Assembly: GCF_000213175.1 (NCBI RefSeq)
Contig: NW_009799100.1
Coordinates: 3,181,433-3,245,432, forward strand
Source of the DNA: Neurospora tetrasperma FGSC 2508
Lineage: Eukaryota; Ascomycota; Sordariomycetes; Sordariales; Sordariaceae
DNA: 64,000 nt
Direction: 5' to 3'
The notes below the pieces were generated by a model. The model worked only from the letters and a program-made list of their open reading frames with translations, was not told the origin of the DNA and ran no database searches. Positions 25,697-37,057 of this stretch are shown in pieces; position 1 is the first letter of the stretch, and every line of letters begins with the position of its first letter. Both the position numbers and the translations under genes were made by a program.

Positions 25697-28654
25697 ATGC
25701 CGTTGCCGCTGCTACCGTGGAGAAGGAAACGAATCAAACACACAAACACACAAAAAGAGTGACAAAGGGTGGAAGAGGATGGTTTGTTAGGACCGGTTAA
25801 AGATAGAAAGGAATTGTGGTTGGTAGGAAATGGTAAGTAGCGAACGAGGGCGGCAGGGCAGCGCATGCAAAGGTTAATTAAGCTCGGTCTTGGAGCCTGC
25901 AACGAGGGGTCTGTTGGTCCGGGAATGGGGCCCTGGCTTCCATTCCCTGGGCCTGCGATGGACCGTGATGGACCGGCATGGGTCTAGGCTGGACGACGGC
26001 ACTATCACATCCTGGTGTAATCCTGCAATGGCATACCGACGGGTCCGGTCATGAAATGACGATTGTCGAATTTCGCTAGACCGTAGTTTGCCGTGGGGCG
26101 AACATGAAACGACAAGGGAACCACATCGGCGACCCAAACAGAAGCAGGACAGTGGTGATTGTCGATGGGATCATTGTATGGAAATTGAGATGAGACTCCC
26201 GTCAGAGGTGTTTTGCCATCCGTTGCTCGCCGTCCCGGGATTACCACGTTACCTCTACCCTGCACAGCACCCTGCGACGGGTTGCGGGTTCTAACGGGTG
26301 CAGCCTTTCCTGGATGTTTTGTCGCGACATGCAACGGCAAGGTTTTGGAATTCGGGGTACCTACCAGACCACGGCAACCCCATCTGCTTCTGAGAAGCTT
26401 CCATCCAGGCCTCCTCCGGTCTCCCCCTGCTGCCAAGTTCTCGAGATGGTTCTATTGTAGTGGTGTAGTGTGAAAGGGGAGTGGTAGATAGGTAAGTACA
26501 GTAGGTAGGTATGTGCAGTTTTTAGTAACATGTGACAAAAGTCAAGACCTGGGGAGCCCACATCGGGCTTCTGGGGGACTATGCATAGCCTACCGTCAAG
26601 CTTTTTCCCCATTCTTCTCGATGTCTTGGCCCGGGGAATAAACATGCCTCCCGTCTCTACCCTACACCAGGGGCAGACGGGAGTCTGGGAACTAAGCTAA
26701 GGATTTACTTTCCCACTTCGGATATCAGCTTCGGAGACTCGAGACGCAGTAGCCAGTAAAACGATACACAGTTATATTAAATGATAGCCAGCGGGCAGCA
26801 CGTAGCAAGTTGCAATGTTCCATGGTGGAACGTGCAATTTGGATCGTCTCTGCTGCGCCAGTTAGAGAACCTGCTTACGCTGGAGGTCCTGGAGATGTTT
26901 TGACAATGAAAACTGCCTGGGAATGCTGGTGGAGCCTCAGTTGCCCCAGGTTCATCCCATCTCGATGTCGTCAAGTCCGTGCTAGGCAGATTGCAGTGAG
27001 AAGAGACGGCGATCAGACCGGATTGGAAAGACAAGAGATTTCGGTCTACCTGATCTGACACGACACAGCCCTGGCTCCCCTGGACGGGACCGTGGAACAA
27101 GTCCCTGATTCCGTCCTCGAGCCCCCGAAGATCGGGAATTCAAGATACAGCAACGGGAACTGCATATCTCTCGCTTAAGCGCATATCGGTTCGCTTATTC
27201 ATCGAGCCATTCCCGCGCTTTTCATTCCCTTTCCCTTCCAACCGTCAGCCTCCACCCAAACGCTATGATTTTGCTTGGCGCCGCGCGACTGGGCTGAAGT
27301 GGGGAGTTGACATCAGCCGAGGCGGGAAGTTGCACTTTGTGAAGGAGCACGAGCCACAGGGGACGGGAGTCAAGGCGAGTGCCCTGATGCCTGACCTTCC
27401 ACTTTCAACGCAAAGGAAGCGCTGTTGCGGCAGGCAGTCGGCCGCGCCAGCAGTGCGCACACATTCAGCTGTTTCATCGCATCCTGTCCCGTCTTCAATC
27501 TTTCCACTTGCTCCAAGCTGAGGGCACTCGCTTTCTATTGTGACTGCGCTGCGTCAAAGACAGACGGGAACCTTCGACGAAGAGCAGCCGAAGGGTCCCC
27601 TTTACAACAAAAGGCACCATCAAACAAGAGGCCTTCACCAGACAATGACTGCTAACAAAGGCAAGGCGGACAGCTACAGCTCAACATGAAAGGCAGCTCG
27701 AGTCAACCAAGACATCCACAAAGAGACGAGGCCGTTTTCAGAACAAAAGACACCAGCAACTTGCCTTATCCGTTTGCGAATGGATGCATGCATTGTCAAT
27801 AACAACAACATCAACAACATCCCTACTTACCCCAGAGACATCACTGTAGCAAAGTAATAATCATCTTCTGATTCACTTCCGCCGGGCCCCCTCTTCTCAG
27901 CGCTTTTCTGTCTTCATGCTGGACAAGCCACCGATCTCAACCTCAAAACACTGAATGGGAAAAAAGTGAAGCAAAAGTCAATTGATCCCCAACGTCCACG
28001 ACGTATCCACAATTTCTGTCAGAAAAAAAAGGATTCCCAGCGTTAGAAGGCTTTCGCTCAATTCTCCTTTGATCGCTGCTGCAGCCTAGCATCGCGTGCC
28101 ATCAATCGAAGCCACGCGTGCCGAGTCTGCAAGGGAACGCTGCACATCATCGCCGAGGACCCGACTACCCGACTTTTCACTACGTTCAGCGAGGAGGTTG
28201 GGTTACTTTTCTTCAGGTCTCCCTCGCGTCGGATCTGTTGGCGCAATTGACCAACGGTATCGAGTAATCACTTTGGGCATCCGTAGGGCTCTTCAGCAGT
28301 TTCACCTTGATTGGAGGCGGGTGCCACGTGTTGCGCGCCTCGCAAATAGCAAAAGTCTGGTTGCCGTTCAGTCGCAGTCGCAGGCGAAGGCGCATCAACA
28401 TATCGCAACCACCCGAAGATCGACCTCCAATATACAGACCGGCGGCGGCTTCGTTGTCTGGCTGGACGGGACAGGAGGACGCTCACCCAAGCAAATTCGG
28501 CCTGCAGCGGCAGCCTCACAAAAAGAACCCAAAGAGCCACCTCACGGCTCTGCATTTCGGCCCAGCCTCTTAACACTCATCGATTCGTTGTCACTGGCAA
28601 CTCGTCTTCAAAATACTTGGGCGGCATCTCAGTCGTCTAGTCCGACATCTAAAT

Positions 28655-28725
28655 GTGAGTTTGGATCGCCCCATGCACATGCTCTAAGCGCGGCTCTTGT
28701 TTTTTCTTTTTTCATTCGCCTACAG
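28655..28725 (+). other. Probable 5'-leader intron of the SUN gene
   Basis: GTGAGT donor at 28655, pyrimidine-rich stretch and CTACAG acceptor ending at 28725, 71 nt. It lies about 245 nt upstream of the chosen ATG. Inference from splice signals only. Confidence 0.5.
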
Positions 28726-28970
28726 TCTTCAACATTTCTGTAACGCCTCTCACTTTTGGGCTCTTTTCCCTCAGTAGCACATTGTTTCCATCCGTCTCTG
28801 TTCATTGCGACAACATTTGTGTCAGAGGGAAAAGGAAAACATCAGTTGTTCACATTTTGGATTTTATAACGCCTTCTGACACTATGGACAGTTCATATTC
28901 CAATCACTGGTCCCACGTTGACCTCGCGTTTCACGACGTTAACAATCTTTTCACAAAATCCACTGCAACC

Positions 28971-31900
28971 ATGCCTCCTAGACGGATAACGCGGAGGTCG
29001 GTGGTGTCACCTTCGCCTGCCCTTTCCGATACAGGCACGCCAAAGCCCGGAAAGCGCGGCACTTTGATCCCTGTTGAGCAGGTCAGGAATCAAACGCCCA
29101 CCAGATTCAGTCTCAGTTATGGCTCCTCACTGGTGGCTATGCCAGACAGGAACAAAACCGCCGCAGGTACTGATCTCGAAACGGCCTTCGCCGAGATACA
29201 CGAAACTGTCAGGACCGACAATATCAAGGCTGAGGCTCGCCGTCGAGAGCTTGATGCGCGTAGGGGTAGCACAACTCCTGGCCCCAGACGCCCTGACCCA
29301 ATTGAGGAAGAAACCGAAGAGGAGGAGGAAGAGGATGAGGAAGTTCAGGAAGAGAAGGAAGAAGACGACGACGACAACCAAGGTGGCTACTACAATGACG
29401 AGGAAGAAGAGGAACCCGAACCAGACCCGCCCCGGCGTGCTACGAAACCAGCCCAAACTCTCAACAAGCTACAAGATCAGATTGAGAAGGCAAAGCTACT
29501 AGAAAAGCAAAGGGCGGAGGAGAGGGCAGCGGAAGAAAGGGAGAAAGCGGAGAAGGACGCCGCGGAGAGAGAAAGGAAGAGAGTGGAGAAAGACAAGAAG
29601 GACAAAGAAGAGAGGGAAAAGAGGGAAAAGGCCGAGAGAGAAAAGAAGGAACAGGCCGCGAAAGCTCAGCAAGAAGCCAAAGCAAAGGCTGCGCGTGAGG
29701 CCCAAGAACGAGCTGAACGAGAAGCCAAGAAACGAGCACGCGACGAGGAGGACCAGGAACAGGCCGAGCTGGAACGTGCCGAACGAAATGCTCGGCTAAA
29801 ACGTGAGCGTTCTGAAGATGCGCGGCGTCAAGCCGAACAGAAGCACGCAGCAGAGGCCGCGCGTAAGAAGGAAGAGCAACGCCAAGCTCGAGAGGCAAGC
29901 GAAGCAGAGATGGCAAGCCTGGAGGAAGCAAAGAGGCAGGCTATGCGACCACCCCCTCCACCTTCCAAACAACTGCTGTCGACACCACCTACTTCCAGGA
30001 CAAGGGAACTTGTGGTACCCGATACCGGCAACAGCTATGTGGAGGAAAGCGATGTTTACACCGACTCGGAAAAGATGAGGGAAGTGCTCGAAGAAGAGGT
30101 GGTGCGAATGGCTCAACAGAGGCGATTAGCCCGATATACCCCAGAGCCTCCAGAACCACCCAGAATCGCAAGGCGACCAGCGTCAACCCTCTCCAATTCT
30201 TTCCAGCATGCTCCCCATCAAGTCGATCAACACCAAGACTTGTTCGACACAGAGGCGAAATCCATGTCTGACAAACAGTATCCGTCCTTTGGCAAGGTGT
30301 CCAAACCCACAGCCGCAAGACCGAACCAAACATCCAGGCCGCGAGCCGAACAGTCAAATACCACCAACGGGGAAACACCGCCTCCTCCGTATACTACTGC
30401 TCCTCCAACCTTCATGCAACGATTACTGAAGTTGATTCGCCGTTCGACATGGGGCGTATGGAAGCTGTTCACATTCCTTGTACCAGTGCTCCTCATCGGT
30501 CTGATAGTCTTGACCGCGTCTTCTTATGGTTCGCCGGATTCGAATACCAGCATCCGATGGTATGGCTGGAAGCACTGGAGGAGCAACGTCGGGCAGTTCA
30601 TCCCCAGTCATCCGCAGCTGACGGATGATCAGTTTAATGACTTGAAGGACTTTATCCTTGAACAATCGTCTTCTACGGAGAGTGCTGTCAAAAACATCCA
30701 AAGTCTTCTTCCCCGGATGGTGCACGTTAAACGTGGTCCAAACGGCGATCTCATCATTCAGGACGATTTCTGGCATGCTCTTCTGGATAAGATGCTCAAG
30801 GACAGCTCCGTTCTCACGCTTGACGGCACTGGTGACATTTCCGAAGAGCATTGGGACGCACTACGGCCGCGCCTCATCAAAGCCGGACTTTTCGAGAAGG
30901 GCCCATCGGATGAGCATATCTTGCAGATTGCCGAAGGCACTGTTTCCAAATCTTGGGAACGTTGGGTAACCAAGAACGGGGAAAAGGTTGCCCAGGTTGT
31001 CAAAAAGCATCTACCAGGAGACAAAGGCGATGGGGTCACGCGTGACGCAGCCATCAGTCGAGATGAGTTTGTGGGCCTCTTGAAGAAAAGGATTGCAGAA
31101 CACAAGGAGGAGATTGATGGTCAATTGGATTCCGTCAAGAAAGGGCTTGAGACACTCATCGACACTACGGTCAAGGCGGCCATCTCCAACTCCGAAGGTA
31201 GTCTTTCCAAGTCCGAAATCACCACCCTGGTCAGGAATATTGTCAAGAAGGAGATTCCTCGGGCGCAACTTGAAGCAGCCGCTAAGGACGGCATCATGCG
31301 CAACTACCACGACTACGTTGAAACTCAAGTCAACCATTTCGGCCTGGGCAATGAAGCTGGTATCGTCCTGTCGGAATCATCCCCCGTATACCGACTTGAC
31401 TCGCAAGCACTGCCAGGCAACAAGCACCTAAGCAAACTGCTCGGCAAGCCAAAGCCCATTTCGAGCAAGGATCAGGTCACCCTGGAAGCAGAATACATGC
31501 TGGCGCTTTCTGCCTGGAATGACGTTGGCCAGTGCTGGTGCGCTGGCATTACAGCCAGCAGGGGGGCCGAGCTCGCCGTGGAGATGGCCAACCATGTCAT
31601 TCCCCAAGCCATCGTCGTTGAGCACGTCCACCCGAACGCGACGAATGACCCTGGGTCCATGCCCAAAGACATTGAGATTTGGGGATACTATCCGGACGCG
31701 GACGATAGCAAGCGACTCCTGGCTTGGATGGACGAGTTGTACCCTGGCGAGCGCGAAGCTGACATGAAGAGGGTCGACGCAGACAACAAAAAATCGCTGT
31801 CCCTCATCAACAGAAAATACGTCAAGATCGGCGAGCTGGAGTACGACTATGCCAAGACCAGCGGTAGCCACGGAATGTTTGTCCACAAGCTGTCGGAGGA

Positions 31901-32033
31901 GTTGCTCGATCTGGATGCGGCGACGTACAAGGTGTTGGTCAGAGCCAAGACAAACCACGGAGCCCTGGATCATACATGCATTTACCGGCTGAAACTGTTT
32001 GGGGAGGAATTAGAGTTTGAGGGCGAGGAATAA
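28971..32033 (+). CDS. SUN-domain nuclear envelope protein (Sad1/UNC-84 family)
   Basis: An inner-nuclear-membrane protein that, with KASH partners, links chromatin and spindle pole body to the cytoskeleton. A single exon encodes 1,020 residues. The start MPPRRITRRS is preferred because of its good ATG context; the frame is open another 63 codons upstream. Order: basic N-terminus; acidic run (about residues 113-150); Lys/Glu/Arg-rich coiled coil (about 165-325); Pro/Ser-rich linker; one transmembrane segment FTFLVPVLLIGLIVLTASSY at about 500-520. A lumenal helical region follows, and then the SUN domain from about residue 850 (QCWCAG, PKDIEIWGYY, FVHKL, CIYRLKLFGEE). Topology fits the family: nucleoplasmic N-terminus, lumenal C-terminal SUN domain. 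The nucleoplasmic half is long and charged. Family confidence is high. Confidence 0.93.
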   Translation: MPPRRITRRSVVSPSPALSDTGTPKPGKRGTLIPVEQVRNQTPTRFSLSYGSSLVAMPDRNKTAAGTDLETAFAEIHETVRTDNIKAEARRRELDARRGSTTPGPRRPDPIEEETEEEEEEDEEVQEEKEEDDDDNQGGYYNDEEEEEPEPDPPRRATKPAQTLNKLQDQIEKAKLLEKQRAEERAAEEREKAEKDAAERERKRVEKDKKDKEEREKREKAEREKKEQAAKAQQEAKAKAAREAQERAEREAKKRARDEEDQEQAELERAERNARLKRERSEDARRQAEQKHAAEAARKKEEQRQAREASEAEMASLEEAKRQAMRPPPPPSKQLLSTPPTSRTRELVVPDTGNSYVEESDVYTDSEKMREVLEEEVVRMAQQRRLARYTPEPPEPPRIARRPASTLSNSFQHAPHQVDQHQDLFDTEAKSMSDKQYPSFGKVSKPTAARPNQTSRPRAEQSNTTNGETPPPPYTTAPPTFMQRLLKLIRRSTWGVWKLFTFLVPVLLIGLIVLTASSYGSPDSNTSIRWYGWKHWRSNVGQFIPSHPQLTDDQFNDLKDFILEQSSSTESAVKNIQSLLPRMVHVKRGPNGDLIIQDDFWHALLDKMLKDSSVLTLDGTGDISEEHWDALRPRLIKAGLFEKGPSDEHILQIAEGTVSKSWERWVTKNGEKVAQVVKKHLPGDKGDGVTRDAAISRDEFVGLLKKRIAEHKEEIDGQLDSVKKGLETLIDTTVKAAISNSEGSLSKSEITTLVRNIVKKEIPRAQLEAAAKDGIMRNYHDYVETQVNHFGLGNEAGIVLSESSPVYRLDSQALPGNKHLSKLLGKPKPISSKDQVTLEAEYMLALSAWNDVGQCWCAGITASRGAELAVEMANHVIPQAIVVEHVHPNATNDPGSMPKDIEIWGYYPDADDSKRLLAWMDELYPGEREADMKRVDADNKKSLSLINRKYVKIGELEYDYAKTSGSHGMFVHKLSEELLDLDAATYKVLVRAKTNHGALDHTCIYRLKLFGEELEFEGEE

Positions 32034-32784
32034 CAGGATTGATACTGGGTATCTGGGCGACGGGTCTTGAGCGGTCGAATACGTATGGAAGGGAAAAGCA
32101 AGGAAATTGGGAATGGGGCAAGGCGTTTGGTCTTTTTTTTATCGGTTTCAACTTTGGGAAACGTATATATGGGTGGGTCTAGTGGGTTGGTTTCACTGCG
32201 GGTGTCTACGAAGGAATCATGTGAGCGAGCGATACCCGTCTTCAAGCTCATTTTTTCGTGGTCCAATACATTAAGCTTTCATGGTAGTTTGGCTCTTTTC
32301 ATTGCTCAGGCACGGTGTTGATGTTCGAATGTTGCTGTTCTAAGTGAGAAATGTATATTGCTGAAGTTGTGGGCGCTGAAATAAAATCACTAAAAATTGA
32401 ATTTGGTTCGATGCGAAAGCTACTGTGAATTTCCTACTTCAACCCCGTACAACTGCCCATCCAACTCATCATGAACCATAGCAACGAGATAATGTCGCTG
32501 GGGGCTAACAACTCGATGGTTTGTCTGCTCGTATGACCCTAACCCTGGTCTGAGCTGACCGCGCCTCCGAGATCCCTGCTGCAGATCCCCTCGCTTATAG
32601 TGGATGAGGTGGGTCGAGCTGGCAGAATTGCTCTCCGCCAAAAGTTTTCCTATCGCATCGAACTGAAAGGCCACCAGCGACGACCCGCAGGCAATTGGAT
32701 TCGCTCGACTAGCAGACCCGACCTTTGGAACTTCGTCAAACCCACCACGCCCAATCTCCAGCACGGTCGAACAACACAAACACA
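32034..32784. other. Intergenic region, DBP4 promoter
   Basis: No gene seen. It holds the SUN 3' UTR and the promoter of the ribosome-biogenesis helicase gene, including a telobox-like site at 32537-32547. Confidence 0.6.
32537..32547 (+). promoter_or_regulatory. Telobox-like promoter element upstream of DBP4
   Basis: ACCCTAACCCT, a two-unit telomere-like motif, about 240 bases upstream of the DBP4 ATG. Such teloboxes are known in promoters of ribosomal-protein and ribosome-biogenesis genes in several eukaryotes (Tbf1/Myb-type binding). Function here is inferred. Confidence 0.5.
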
Positions 32785-35330
32785 ATGGCTCCAGGAGGCC
32801 CCAAAGGCCGCGGTGGCAAGGGCAAAACCGAGAAGGAAAGGCCCAAAGCCAACAAGGCCGAACACAAGACGTTGAAGAGGAAAAGAGAGCTGGAGAACCT
32901 CGAGGCGCTTCAGAAGAGAATCGACGAACTTGTAAGTCCTAGTGAACCCCCATTTCTCACTATACAACCGCACACGCTTCTAAATATTGTGTTTCAATCT
33001 ACTAGGACCCCAAATCCACCGAAATCAACAAGTTCTCGGACCTTCCCCTTTGCGAACCTACCGCCTCTGGACTGCGCGCATCCCATTTCGAGGTCCTAAC
33101 CGATGTCCAACGTGCCGCCATCCCTCTCGCGCTCAAAGGGCAAGATATTCTCGGCGCTGCTAGGACAGGTAGTGGCAAGACCCTCGCCTTCCTTGTTCCC
33201 GTCCTCGAGAAGCTATACCGTGCACGATGGACTGAGTACGACGGTCTCGGTGCCCTCATTATCAGCCCGACCCGTGAATTGGCCGTCCAAATATTCGAAG
33301 TTCTCAGGAAGATTGGGCGCAACCACAGCTTTTCGGCAGGCTTGGTTATTGGTGGAAAGAGCTTGAAGGAGGAGGCGGAGCGTCTTGGGCGCATGAATAT
33401 CCTCGTCTGCACACCTGGCCGTATGCTGCAGCATCTCGACCAAACGGCCGGCTTCGATGTCGACAACCTCCAGATGCTCGTGCTTGATGAGGCCGATCGT
33501 ATCATGGACATGGGTTTTCAACAGGCCGTTGACGCTCTTGTTGAGCATCTTCCCAAGAGCAGGCAGACCCTGCTGTTTAGCGCCACACAAAGCAAGCGTG
33601 TCTCGGACCTTGCCCGGTTGAGCTTGAAGGACCCCGAATACGTCTCTGTTCACGAAGCCGCAGCATCGGCGACCCCCGTCGGCCTCCAACAGCATTATAT
33701 CGTCACACCTCTCCCTGAGAAGCTCGACACGCTATGGGGCTTCCTACGAACGAACCTCAAGAGCAAGATTATTGTGTTTATGTCCTCCGGCAAGCAGGTC
33801 AGATTCGCCTACGAAAGTTTTAAGCGGATGCAGCCCGGTATTCCACTATTACATTTGCACGGTCGCCAAAAACAAATAGCACGTCTCGAGATCACGAACC
33901 GATTCACGTCCGCAAAATACTCCTGCCTCTTCGCCACCGATGTCGTGGCCAGAGGTGTCGATTTCCCCGCCGTTGACTGGGTCATCCAGGTCGATTGCCC
34001 TGAAGATGCCGACACCTACATCCATCGCGTTGGCAGAACGGCGCGTTACGAGAGCAAGGGTCGCGCTGTCTTGTTCCTTGATCCCAGCGAAGAAGAGGGT
34101 TTCCTTAAGCGTCTCGAGCACAAGAAGGTGACCGTCCAGAAAGTGAACGTCAAAGAGAACAAGAAGAAGAGCATCAAGAACGAACTACAGTCACAGTGTT
34201 TTCAGTCACCCGATCTCAAATACCTCGGACAGAAGGCATTCGTCTCGCACGTTCGTTCGATTTACCTGCAAAAGGATAAGGAGGTGTTCAAGTTCGATAA
34301 ACTCGACCTTGACGGTTTTGCTTCCAGCCTGGGTCTTCCAGGTACTCCACAGATCAGGTACCAGAAGGGCGAGGACGTCAAGAAGCTCAAGAATGCCTCG
34401 CGCGCCGCCATGTCCAGCGGGTCCGACACCGAAGGCTCGGACGGCGAGATCCGCAAGAAGAAGAAGGAGGTCAGGACAAAGTACGACAAGATGGCCGAGC
34501 GTCAAAACCAGGACGTCTTGTCGACGCATTACCGCAAGCTTCTCGGAGAAGATCAGGCAGAAGACAACGAGGAAGACGACTTCCTCTCGGTCAAGCGCGT
34601 GCTGGACGACGATGCCGCCCTCGACGACGCCGCCGGCAACGCCAAGTCCGGCACCAACCCCGACGGCACGGCCAAGGTGGTCAAGCTGGGCAAGAACGCC
34701 GAGTTGGTCATCGACTCGCACCGTCGCGAGAAGCTGCTCAAGTCCAAGAAGAAGCTGCTCAAGTACATGGAGAAGGGCCAGAAGCTTGTGTTTGACGACG
34801 AAGGAAACGCCCACCCGCTCTACCAGCTGCAAGACGAGGAGGACTTCCAGAAGGAGGGCGACGCCAAGGAGCTCAGGCAGAAGTTCGTCGAGAGCGAGGC
34901 CACCAAGGTCAAGGAGCAGGATGTCGAAGACAAGCTGCTGGCCAAGCAGCGGAGGAAGGAGAAGAGGGAGCGCGCCAAGGCAAGGGAGAGGGGTGAGGAG
35001 GTCGAGAGGGAGAAGGGTCCCCTGCAGCCGGCGCTGCTGGATGCGCACAGCGATGTGGAGGAGGATCCCTTGGCTTTGCTCAGGAGTTTGCCTGTTGCTG
35101 GCAAGGGCGGTGACAGCGGCGACGAGAGCGAGGACGATAGGGAACCGCCTAAGAAGAAGGCTAAGAAGTGGTTCCAGAAGGATGACTCGGATACGGAGTA
35201 TAGCGATGATGGCAGGCCGAAGAGGAAGAAGGCCAAGATGGAGGGCGGCAGGAAGGTTATTGAGATGGATCATGAGCCGGATAATTTGCAGGATTTGGAG
35301 GCTTTGGCCGCTGGCTTGTTGGAGGATTGA
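32785..35330 (+). CDS. DBP4: ATP-dependent RNA helicase Dbp4/Hca4 (DDX10 family)
   Basis: A nucleolar DEAD-box helicase needed for 18S rRNA processing and release of snoRNAs from pre-rRNA. Exons 32785-32931 and 33006-35330 (phase 0 intron, GTAAGT...CTAG) give 823 residues. Motifs in order: Q-motif region ([26 protein letters not shown]), AARTGSGKT (about 103), [30 protein letters not shown] (about 207), [17 protein letters not shown] and HRVGRTAR (about 388). The linker [20 protein letters not shown] and the segment [25 protein letters not shown] after the core are diagnostic for Dbp4. The long Lys/Asp/Glu-rich C-terminus is usual for this protein and should be nucleolar. Start ATG is the first in frame with a good context. 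Confidence 0.96.
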
Positions 35331-37057
35331 TGAGTTGGTTATTAGTGTTGGTGTTGGTGTGGGAAAAACAGAGATATTGGGTTTTTTCATCCAATCATGG
35401 ATGTTTACATATGTATTTTGCGATAGTTTTAGACTTGTTATGATACCTAAACCACGTATTTTGACAAAAAGGTCGGTCCTATGCCACTATGCTCCCTTCG
35501 TTTAGAATACATTTCCAGCTCTCTATCCATCCTTTTCCAGCAGCCTGCGGCGAGGTTTCGGGGTAAGGCTGGACGAAGCATCTCGCAAGTCCTGAAGCAT
35601 GTCTCTCGCTCCTTCCAGCACAGGACAGCACCCCGCACACTCGAGTGGATGGCTGCTTCCGTTTTTGCCCTCGTCAATCATCTGGTGGATGAAGGACCTA
35701 GCGGGCCAGAACCCGGAAGAGACGGTGTCAAATTTGATACTTCGATCATCCCCATCTGAGGCGGGATTGATTTATGTCTGTCATTACCTTTCATTTCTCG
35801 AAAATTTGGAAATTGTTCTACCTCCTCTTTGTGTCCTATCTTCCTCCAAAATCTTTTTTTCGTAGGCGAAACTGTGAGATGACCCAGCCATCCCTCCGCA
35901 CTCGTCGAAACATGCCTTTTCTTTCAAATATAACAATCCACATTTGCAATGACAAAGGTCTGATTAAAATTTAGCCGTGGATCAAGCAGCTCCAAATAAG
36001 CTGAGTATTAACACTCTTACTAGGGAACCCATACGATGATGTTTCGTCCCTCGAATTATTTGTCCACTCCTTGCAAGAGGCTGGTTGTTGTCACTCCAAG
36101 ACCAGTCTCCAAAACCACGGTTTATCAGCTCATGATCTGATCAAAGCCCGTCTCGCGCAAGGCATCTGCCTGAGGCCCGTAGCGGGGGATAGGAGAAATA
36201 CAGAGTTAAGGTGCTTCCCCTCGAGTGACGGGAGGCTTTTGGCAAACGAACGATGGCACGGGATGCAAGCATCCATAGTATCTAAAGCCCCCTCACGGTA
36301 AGATGCCGTGTTCGTTTGCGACCAGTTTCTACATACCCACACACCCCTTGGTAAGACTGTCTGATGTTCCTGGATAGTAATTATTGCCGTCAACAGATGT
36401 TCGAGGTGACTGGTACAGCTTCATCTTACTTGTAAATGCTCCTCTGTCTGTCTTCTGCACACCAGCACGCTTTTTAGCACACTTCCAATACATCTTACTC
36501 ATCCACACCTTATCACATCAGTTGGATCAAGCCGAGTCAAGTTATCTACTGCCTTCAAGTACTTGATACGTTCTCATCAAGGCACAAAGTTAACGTTGAA
36601 ACTCCGTACCTTGGCGTCCATTGACTGGCACTCCCTTCCAGCATAGTAGGCTGGCTTGACTCCCGGTTGTCATATTTTGTTGCCACTTTAAAATCATGTG
36701 CCTTATCCGTCGTCGTATTTGCACGTCCATCAAGACCAGCTGCATATTCTAACATTCAACAGGTTTTCTACACGGGGTTGAGCGAGTCCTCCGGCTTTCT
36801 GCTTGTTTGTACTGCTCGTTGGCACTTGCATACTGCGTGCTATGCCAAATCCCATTGGATGAGGTACTTGACGACAGCGTCACCATCCAAGTCCTCTGCT
36901 CCCCTGCCCGCTCGTGCTTATAAGATGTTTCTGCAAAACGACGTGTGCCCTCTTCGGCCCCTCACCTCAGCTTTGTCATCCAGAAGCCTGCGGAGAGACG
37001 ATTACATTTACCAAGGCGTCAGCTGGCTCAAACTTCTTTCCCTCATTGAGATTGACC
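35331..37057. other. Intergenic region between DBP4 and the RBR gene
   Basis: About 1.7 kb without a supported gene. Short frames (35481-35759, 36071-36301, 36667-37212) have no recognisable domain. The right end is promoter and leader of the RBR gene. Confidence 0.5.

Larger units (their letters stand above)
25590..28970. other. Long intergenic region between epimerase and SUN gene
   Basis: About 3.4 kb with no protein I can support. It contains the divergent promoters. At 28655-28725 there is a good intron (GTGAGT donor, CTAAG-like branch, CTACAG acceptor), most easily read as an intron in the 5' leader of the SUN gene. A 215-codon frame at 28096-28743 overlaps that intron and has no domain, so I do not call it. 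Confidence 0.5.

Noticed and set aside
28096-28743. 215-codon frame upstream of the SUN gene
   Set aside because: No recognisable domain, and it overlaps a probable leader intron; more likely 5' leader sequence.
32405-32414. GGTTCGATGC, resembling a tRNA B box
   Set aside because: No acceptor stem, A box or cloverleaf can be formed around it.
34206-35505. Long frames on both strands (394 and 398 codons) overlapping the DBP4 C-terminus
   Set aside because: Low-complexity shadows of the Lys/Glu-rich tail; the sense frame carries the conserved helicase continuation.
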